From: Hordeum vulgare subsp. vulgare
Taxonomy: Eukaryota > Streptophyta > Magnoliopsida > Poales > Poaceae
Assembly (NCBI RefSeq): GCF_904849725.1
Contig: NC_058522.1
Span: 437,005,529-437,069,528, forward strand
Length of the DNA stretch: 64,000 bases
Reading direction: 5' to 3'
Below are positions 57,001 to 64,000 of the stretch, in pieces. Each line of letters begins with the position of its first letter. Positions within the stretch are counted from its first letter, which is position 1. Below the pieces are notes generated by a model. It made no database searches, was not told where the DNA came from, and saw only the letters and a program-made list of their open reading frames with translations. The translations under genes and the position numbers were made by a program.

Positions 57001-58797
57001 TTTGAAGATATCTTTCCCATGAAGGATCTGGCTACCTCAGCTAATCAGGAGATGCCTAGTTCATTGAATCATGAATTAATTACAATTACTGAACCTACCA
57101 TTTTGATGGAACACGTTGAAAATTATGTGGAGGAGAACAATGAAGTTCCTACCAAAACCAATAGAGAGAGGACTGCAAAGTTCTTTGGTGATGATTTTCT
57201 TGTGTATCAACTACATGACACTCCCACTTCTATTTCGGAGGCTATGCATCTGAAGATGATGACTACTGGAAGGAAGCGGTCCGTAGTGAGATGGAATCCA
57301 TCTTGGCAGATCACTGATCCTCCTTATGGGTGCAAACCTATAGGATGAAAATGGGTATTCAAGAAGAAGCTTAGGCCTCATGGTACTATCGAGAAGTACA
57401 AGGCACGACTCGAGGCTAAAGGTTATATCCATAGGCGAACACTTCTTTTATACTTACTCACTTCTGGCTCGACTGACCACTATTCTAGTACTACTTTCAC
57501 TAGCGGCCTCACATGGTCTTCTCGTTCATCGAATGGATGTTAAGACTGATTTCCTAGATGGAGAGTTGGATGATAAAATTTACATGGAACAACCAGATGG
57601 GTTTGTAGTAGATGGCCAGGAAGGAAAAGTGTGCAAATTGCTGAAGTCTTTGTATGGACTTAAGCAAGCACCCAAGTAGTGGCATGAAAAGTTTGAAAGA
57701 ACTTTAATAGCTGCATGCTTTGTTGTAAACGAAGATAATAAATGTGTGTCCTATCGCAATGGTGGGGACAAGGGAGTTATTCTTTGCTTGTATGTTGATG
57801 ACATACTTATTTTCAGAACAAATCTGAATGTTACTAAGGAGGTCAAAAATTTCCTATCTTACTTTTTGAGATAAAGGATTTAGAAGTGGCTGATGTCATT
57901 CTGAACATCAAGTTATTGAGAGACGATGATGGTGATATTACATTGCTTCAATCTCACTATGTGGAAAACATCTCAAGTCGCTTTGGCTGTAGTGACTGCA
58001 GGCCCTCTCCAACACTATATGATGCCAGCGTGTTGCTTCGAAAGAATCGAAGAATTGCTAGAGATCAATTGAAATATTCTCAGATTATTGGCTCACTTAT
58101 GTACTTAGCCAGTGCTAAAAGACCTGGCATCTCTTTTTCTCTTAGCAAACTGAGTCGGGTTTGTCTCAAAACGAGGAGATGTGCATTGGAAATCACTAGA
58201 GAGAGTTTTGCGTTATTTGAAAGGCACTGCGAATTACAGAATTCACTACACTGGACACCCAAAGGTGCTTGAAGGGTATAGTGACTCAAACTGGATCTCA
58301 GATGCTGATGAGATAAAGGCCACGAGAGGATATGTAGGCACTCATGGAGGTGGCGTTGTTTCTTGGAAGTCTTGCAAGCAGACCATCTTAACTAGGTCAA
58401 CAATGGAAGCAGAACTCACACCACCAGATTCAACTACGGTTGAAGCAGATTGGCTTCACCAGCTCTTGAATGACTTGTTGGTTGTTGAGAAACCTGTATC
58501 GGGTATCCTTATGAACTGTGACAATCAAACTGTGATCATGAAAGTGAGCATCTCAAAGGATAACATGAAGTCATCAAGACACGTTCAGAGAAGGTTAAAG
58601 TCTGTCAGAAAAATGAAAAACTCCGGAGATATTGCATTGATTATATTCCAACGTCTAAAAATTTGGCAGATCCTTTTACTAAGGGTCTATCACATAATGT
58701 GATAGATAATGCATCAAAGGAGATGGGTATGAGACCCACAAGACGAGTTGTTCACAATGGTAACCTAGTCTATTTGATCGGAGATCCCATGAATTAG
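54062..58797 (+). pseudogene. copia gag-pol, second unit, interrupted by a solo LTR
   Basis: Gag from 54062 with stops near 54186 and 54276, cut at 54538 by the solo LTR and resumed at 55957 (KRQEFSIPDLIGTLDVEEKA) to a degraded zinc knuckle CHVCGDPDHWAP. Protease and the integrase zinc region are deleted near 56304. The integrase core and C-terminus follow (LIDDSTRY, RSDRGGEYFS, YSPQSNGIPER, which keeps the catalytic Glu), then reverse transcriptase (57340-58270: HRMDVKTDFLDGEL, YVDDILIF) and RNase H (58390-58640). The TAG at 57677-57679 matches the one at 51359-51361 of the first unit. Several other stops and frameshifts. Confidence 0.88.
54539..55951 (+). repeat. solo LTR of a different retrotransposon family
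   Basis: 1413 bp, TGTAAGTGCATCTAGTGCCC...TATAACGCACTTTCA, with a perfect 5-bp target duplication TGAAG (54534-54538 and 55952-55956) inside the gag code of the second copia unit. Contains 'gctataaatagccaccccc' (TATAAATA at about 55111), a plausible promoter in the plus sense. I recall this LTR as common in Triticeae. No internal domain, so it arose by LTR-LTR recombination. Confidence 0.9.
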
Positions 58798-59303
58798 ATG
58801 TGGAAGACAAGTTGTTGATCATCTAAGAGGAGAGTATCCTTACTATTAACAATACCACTCCATGAAGATGCAATACTCTCCTAATCTGCATGGCATGTTG
58901 ATGTATATCTTAATGTGTTCTAAGTGTCTCATTTAAAGTTGAGATGTTGTGTTTGAAACATATTTTGGAGAACACACCTATATGAGTGTGATTGCCAAAT
59001 GTCCCAATCTACGAGAGTAGGGTTCTCTCAAGTGAACTCATGAAAGGTCATGGAGTATGACACATAAGCTCCACCTGCGGGGAAGACCCACGATAGCCAA
59101 GTATCGATCAAGGCTTTATGTGAAGCTAGATTCGGAGAAAACTTGCAGTTCAAGGTCTGGTCCACTATTCAAGTTGCTTACTTGTGTAGCGTAGAGTTCT
59201 AGGTGGAAGTTCAACTTAATAGTCTCCACTGCAGTACCGGTATATAAAAATTGTTTTGGAACCAAAGGCAAATTTTGTGTGCGTCTCAGATCTGGTGGGG
59301 GAT

Positions 59304-60348
59304 TGCTTGAATTTTGTCTATTTTTGGGCCAACCTAATAACAATTTCATAAATTCCTAATAAATCCTAGAGGCCCACGCAGCCCATTCGTGCAAGGCAAG
59401 AGGTGTAACCAATTTTTAATCCCACATTGCTAGTTTGGTGGGAGTTGGACCTCCTTATAAGGGAGGTTGTTTCCCCACAAGTATGAGCATGAGAACAAAA
59501 GGGATATTCACACGCGCTCCTCCTCCGTCGCTCGCCTAGCCACGCCACGCCTCCCCAAGACGCGCCACGGGTTGCAGGAATGAGCCGAGCCGATGTCTAA
59601 ATTTTTTTCACGCACAATTGGTATATGAAAGGTTACTCGAAAGCTGAAAGTTTTTTATGTAGTGGACATTGAATATGAACGTTGCACCCTTCGGCTGCTG
59701 CCTCTTCGTTCCATCTCCCTCGTTCCCTTCAGCTCCCGTCGTTGGCCTCTCGCCTCCTTCTCTTGCGCCTATAAAAGGGAGGCCGCTCCTCTCCAGAGAG
59801 ATGTATCAAAACTTCTTCTTCCTCTCGCCACCGGTTCCAATCTCTGTGATGTTGTTGTCTGCCTCGTCCCGGCTTGCCGTGTGCACCACCGGTTGGGACA
59901 GTAGGCCTCCGAAACTCCACCTCTTTGAGTCTTGTACGGGAGAAGGGTGATAAGGTTTTTGGCGAGCGCTCCGCATGACTACTGACTTCTTCATCACGGA
60001 CACCACGAATCTCGACAACTACTTCCCCAACAACAATTTCTTCCCCGCCGTCGGCAACCTCTTCGACGACATGGCTGCGAGAACACCGACCCCAAGACGA
60101 GTGCTTCCGCCGTTGTTCCGTATGTCTTCGTGTTCTCTTTGTTTAATATCTTACCTCACTTTCTTGCTCTACGGTTTCTGGTTCTAGCCTCTTTTCTACA
60201 TATGTTCTCTTCTATTTAATATGTGCACATGCCATTTGGTGTCTCATCTTTATATTAGATGACTTGTTTCATCTCTATTATGATAGTCATGTTTTATCTA
60301 CCGTTTGTGTTAATAAAATCCTCTGGTAAATTGCTCATATTTCAAACA
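59304..60348 (+). repeat. third LTR of copia array
   Basis: 1045 bp, TGCTTGAATTTTGTCTATTT...CATATTTCAAACA, preceded by the purine tract GGTGGGGGAT (59294-59303). Colinear with 52981-54010, with many substitutions. Confidence 0.88.
59770..59777 (+). promoter_or_regulatory. LTR TATA box (third LTR)
   Basis: TATAAAAG in the same context as in the central LTR. In the 3'-most LTR it could only drive transcription out into the flank. Confidence 0.55.
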
Positions 60349-60440
60349 TGAAAGACTTGTAATATTTTTTGTTCATGTTTGTGCAATTTAGTAAGGTTTT
60401 TTTAGGCAATACCATTATGCAAAAAAAGAGGGGCACCACT

Positions 60441-61503
60441 ACATAGCAGCGCCGCACTAGCGTCTTCCCATGCGGCGGCTTTCCTCCATACATGCAAACT
60501 AATACACCAACATGATATCAGCAAAGATTTTCTTAATGTTGAATTTTAAAAAGTTTTATCTCTTAAACTATAAATCCAATTGACAATCCGTTTTCACCGT
60601 TAGCTTTCTCGCAACGAGATCTTCAAAACTAGATCCCATGTCGACATGTTTCGACAACTTTTTTTTTCTTCGATAGTTGCGAGATTAATACTATTTAGTT
60701 GCTAGATTATGAAACACTTAGTAGCCATATTTATTTAACTTAGTTGTCAACTTAGTAACCATGTGTATAGATTTTTTGGCAACTACGCTTGCTAAAACCC
60801 CGCGACCATGTTTGACAACTGATTGTTGTCTTGTAGCATTTTTCATTATACATGATATAAACGCATGTCATAGGTTTGTTTATCAATGTAAATATGTCAA
60901 CTTGTCATATTTACATACAACTTTGTCAGAAAAATATTTTGTGTGATTGCTAGTTTAACTATGCCGACTTGTCACATTTACTAACAATTACCAAAAACAA
61001 ATAAGATTTATTGTGGTCGTCGGTTTTAAATATGCTGAGTTGTCATATTTTTGCATGTTATTGTTTCAAAAAAGTTGTTTGTGCTTGCCCGTTCGATTAT
61101 ATTGAGATGTCATATTTATAAGTAATTTCTAAAAAATATGACGATTAAGTTATTTTTATCAGACAAATAAGTACTTACTAATATGACAAGTAAGTGCAAC
61201 AAATGTGGTAAGTATGAGTAAAAGAAAAAGTTGTCAAAAAATGCCGACATAGGATCTAGTTTTAAAGCTTTCGTCGAAATAAAGTCAACGACGAAAACAG
61301 ATCATCGGTCGAATTAATGGTTTGAAAGATAAAACTTTTTGAATTTTGACCATTTAGAGTGAATGTGATGACATCATTACATGCATGCATAACAAAGAGA
61401 AAAGGGTGTAAGCGCAGGTTGGTTTTTTTAATGCTACTTTGATTTCTTCTTGCTGTCACTTTGCACGTGGTGTAAGCCGCCGCACCGGAAAACCGCTATG
61501 CGA
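60441..61503. mobile_element. foldback/MULE-like MITE with long inverted arms
   Basis: Outer arm left 'gtcttcccatgcggcggctt' (60463-60482) matches inverted 'aagccgccgcaccggaaaac' (61474-61493). The inner arms also match inverted: left 60575-60665 ('aaaaagttttatctcttaaa', 'ttcaaaactagatcccatgt'), right 61240-61350 ('ataggatctagttttaaagc', 'ttgaaagataaaactttttg'). Arms are about 250 bp, imperfect. The centre (60690-61230) is AT-rich with recurring 'ttgtcatatttac' units about 70-100 bp apart. No coding capacity. No target duplication was identified. Confidence 0.6.
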
Positions 61504-62155
61504 CCTGTGTAGGTTAGATTTTTTTGAAAAAAGAGAGGCTCCGGTATGCAACCTTTGTTCGGACCAAATATTTCAATGGAGTTTCTCGGAAATAAGACGG
61601 AGTTTCCCACGGTAGGACTTTTTAGGGGATTATCACTGTTGGTTTGGTAAGGCACGTCCTATTTACCGCGCACGTTGCTAGGTAGCCACCAATCACATAC
61701 CCCCGGCGATGGCACGGTGCTTTCAGAATTCAACAAAAAAACAAATTCGCAAGAATATCTTGAAATCCACAAATATTTTTTCGAACTTGTGGAAATAAAA
61801 TAAAATCTATTATTTTTTATATCACAAATATTTTTCTAACCTGTCAACTTCTTTTAAAATACAAGGCATTTTTCTAAATACATGAATTTTTTAAAATTCA
61901 TGATTTTTTTAAGATACATGAATATTTTATGAATTATGATAATACATTAAAAATTCATGAACATTTTTTGAAACATTGAACATTGTTTAATATTTGGTAA
62001 CATTTCTTGAAATTAGCAAATTGTTTGAATTAACAAACATTTATGAACTTTGGTTTCTAAATACAACCATTTTTTTTGTTGAATTCGTGAATATGTTTTG
62101 AAATTAGGATTTTATTTGTAAAGTTAGTACATTTTCCAAAAATATGTGTTTTTGA
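61504..62155. other. AT-rich unassigned sequence
   Basis: No gene. 61740-62150 is made of 'ttcatgaacattttttgaaa'-like words in many variants, a decayed AT-rich simple repeat often seen near LINE remnants in cereals. Confidence 0.35.
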
Positions 62156-62680
62156 ATGGGTGATTTTTTAAAAAATTGTGACCATCAAAACCGGACGGAT
62201 GAAGTGGCGTCAAACTTCTGGCATTTTTCATTACAAAAAATGCCAGAAAAGCTGAAAGACATATTTTATAGGACGATAATTCGACCCGTAATGTTGTATG
62301 ATGTTGAATGTTGGCCGATAAAAATGTTACATCTTTAACATCTATGTGTCAAGTAAATGTACATATTGAGATGGATGTCTGGCCACATAAGGAAGAAACG
62401 GGTCCGGAATAATGATATACGGGATTGAATTGTGATATCACCAATTGAAAAGAATCTTGTCTAACATTGTATGAGATAGTTTAAGCATATTCAGGGCAAC
62501 CTTCAAGAAGCTCCGGTACATAGCCAACAACTTAAGTGCACAAATAATGCCAAGGGAAATCACTGTAGACCGAATTTGACATAAGAAAAGTATCGCCAAA
62601 AAACTAGCTATGGTTTGGGATAAAGAAAAACTTGTTATCTATGTGCGAGAACCATGGGTTAGTTGCGAGATTTTATGAGT
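62156..62680 (+). pseudogene. LINE (RTE-like) reverse transcriptase C-terminal fragment
   Basis: End of a non-LTR retrotransposon polyprotein. The plus-strand translation gives KLKDIFYRTIIRPVMLYDVE CW, then after stops LRWMSGHIRKKRVRNNDIRD, SPIEKNLV and FKHIQGNLQEAPVHS, the pattern of the C-terminal part of grass RTE-type LINE proteins. Many stops; the catalytic RT core is absent. Confidence 0.7.
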
Positions 62681-63039
62681 TTCAATTTTTTTCAAATTAA
62701 TTATATTCTTTAAAATCTTGTACATTACCACAAAAGCGCAAAGATTTTTTATAATTCATGAGCATTTTTTCATTTATGTTGAAACTTTTGTTAATTTCGT
62801 TAGCACAATAAAATAAGGAAGGTGAAAAAACAAAAGAAAAAAAGAAACGTCAACGAGCGCCCCTAGCTACGTGAGGAAGCTTCTCGTGTGCTGACCTGGT
62901 GCCAAACTAGATTCCCTTTTTTTGCACCGGTAATAGAGTTTTATTCCAAATTCAAAGGATTACAATCAAGAGACAAGAGCTCATCTGTGTATACGGAGGA
63001 CCTTGACCAAATCATACAACAATATTACTCTGTGTACGA
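62681..63039. other. unassigned sequence between two LINE remnants
   Basis: AT-rich to 62850, then no recognisable feature. 62930-63035 may be the 3' end of the minus-strand LINE fragment. Confidence 0.3.
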
Positions 63040-63717
63040 CTATACAGAGCCAGCTACCCTATTTTGCACACAATTAATCTTGCAAGGAATAGAATCTCTA
63101 TCTTCCATAATACGACGAATCTCGGCAACAATGTGACCATAGGCAGAACGAGATAAACTCTCTCCCAACATGGATTGGATTGCCATTGAAGAGTGTGACT
63201 CGACAATGATGGGTAACTCAGAGTGCTGGATAGCGAGGGCCATTCCTTGCATTATCGCGTGTAACTCTGCTTTCAAGGCATCATTACAATTGAAGATGCA
63301 ACAGTATGCCGCAAAGATCACACTCCGGTCATGCCTCCTCAGAATCATCCCAGCAGCTCCAGACCCATCTGGCTGATCATAAGCACCATCACCAGATAGG
63401 GCGACACGATCGGGCGGTGGTCTAGGCCATGGATGGTTTATAACAACCTTTGGGGCCACCACCGACACCTCCTGCAACATAGGCATTTTGCCCTTGATGA
63501 TCTCTTCTGTGGAATATCTCCTAGTTAGATGTAAGGACTGCATATAACTCTGCAAATATATTACGGTTGCAGCCACCGTTGGCACTTCCTTTGCATGCAC
63601 CAAATCAGACCGGAGAGACCAAATACGCCACATCAACATGATCACACAATCCCTCATTGAGGTATCACAATTAGCCAACAAATTCAACAACCAATCCTGC
63701 CCAGTTTTCACGCCCAA
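63040..63717 (-). pseudogene. L1-type LINE RNase H-like C-terminal fragment
   Basis: 225-residue open frame on the minus strand. Residues about 1-100 resemble the linker after the zinc-binding reverse transcriptase domain of plant L1 elements (MWRIWSLRSDLVHAKEVP). About 105-215 is an RVT_3/RNase H-like domain (LSGDGAYDQPDGSGAAGMIL, ALKAELHAIMQGMALAIQHS, IIVESHSSMAIQSMLGE). The usual Asp of VESDS is His here and the tail differs, so catalysis is doubtful. It would remove RNA from hybrids during retrotransposition. A host RNase H-like gene is an alternative, but no RT lies upstream in the window to decide. Confidence 0.6.
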
Positions 63718-64000
63718 GATGCGACCCTATCCTCAATTTGGCACGAGGGCATCGTCAGGGATAGAAGCGCATCTCGTCGTGTCGCAAGAATGGATATCGT
63801 TACAAGTACATGTACTGAAAAGAAGAGATATATAGAATTGGCTTACACTCGCCACAAGCTACATCAGAGTCACATCAGTACATTACATAATCATCAAGAG
63901 TAAGAGCAGGGTCCGACTACGGACGAAAACAAACGACAAAAGAAGAACGACGTCCATCCTTGCTATCCCAGGCTGCCGGCCTGGAACCCATCCTAGATCG
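63718..64000. other. unassigned end segment
   Basis: No reading frame of interest. 'gcagggtccgactacggacg' and 'gctgccggcctggaacccat' look like part of a common grass repeat, but I cannot place it. Confidence 0.3.

Larger units (their letters stand above)
49519..60348 (+). mobile_element. tandem copia array: LTR-internal-LTR-internal-LTR
   Basis: Two internal regions share the central LTR: LTR 49519-49923, internal 49924-52980, LTR 52981-54010, internal 54011-59303, LTR 59304-60348. The whole array is bracketed by one 5-bp direct repeat TGAAA (49514-49518 and 60349-60353), so it behaves as one insertion that became tandem, most likely by unequal recombination between LTRs. All coding parts are broken. 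The first LTR is internally deleted and the second unit holds a solo LTR of another family (54539-55951). Confidence 0.85.

Noticed and set aside
1..64000. tRNA, rRNA or microRNA genes
   Set aside because: I saw no cloverleaf with intact A and B boxes and no rRNA core words; long hairpins belong to foldback elements and MITEs and cannot be called microRNAs without expression data.

Overview
The window is nuclear DNA from a grass of the wheat/barley group (Triticeae). The evidence is nested LTR retrotransposons with Angela/BARE-like and Athila-like features, a 20-kb CACTA element with the CACTAGTAGAAA terminus, Tourist- and Mutator-type MITEs, and intron-less GC-rich host genes set in AT-rich repeats. 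No bacterial, organellar or viral gene set is present. Family names are recalled from general knowledge and no database was searched.

Layout. 1-3230: the 5' part of a decayed Ty3/gypsy element (minus strand, running off the window). 3466-4847: a solo gypsy LTR. 5201-5502: a Tourist-like MITE. 5590-26072: a GC-rich retroposon-like unit split by a CACTA transposon (5946-25747, TSD CTC). The CACTA transposase gene is itself split by a gypsy element (7621-17050) that has gag and protease but no visible reverse transcriptase or integrase. The CACTA also carries a 333-bp tandem repeat and a second broken gene with a proline-rich repeat and an Ulp1-like protease end. 26403-27871: four MITEs, two nested in a third.

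28017-47308: the only two intact host genes, a pair of GT31 (beta-1,3-galactosyltransferase-like) paralogs on the minus strand. They are separated by about 17 kb of transposons: a decayed MULE, and an old copia element cut at its gag zinc knuckle by a younger full-length copia element (32139-41082, TSD GTTCG).

45160-64000: two foldback-type elements with long inverted arms, a possible degenerate Helitron, and an LTR-internal-LTR-internal-LTR copia array (49519-60348) bracketed as a whole by one TSD (TGAAA). The second unit of this array holds a solo LTR with TSD TGAAG. Two LINE fragments lie near the end.

What works together: only the two GT31 genes look expressed and functional, probably as Golgi glycosyltransferases. 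All transposon genes seen are broken by stops, frameshifts or deletions. The nesting gives a relative insertion history, and the target-site duplications fix most boundaries to the base. I found no convincing novel host system. The most unusual structures are the TSD-bracketed copia array with a shared premature stop, the chimeric-looking CACTA, and the foldback pair.
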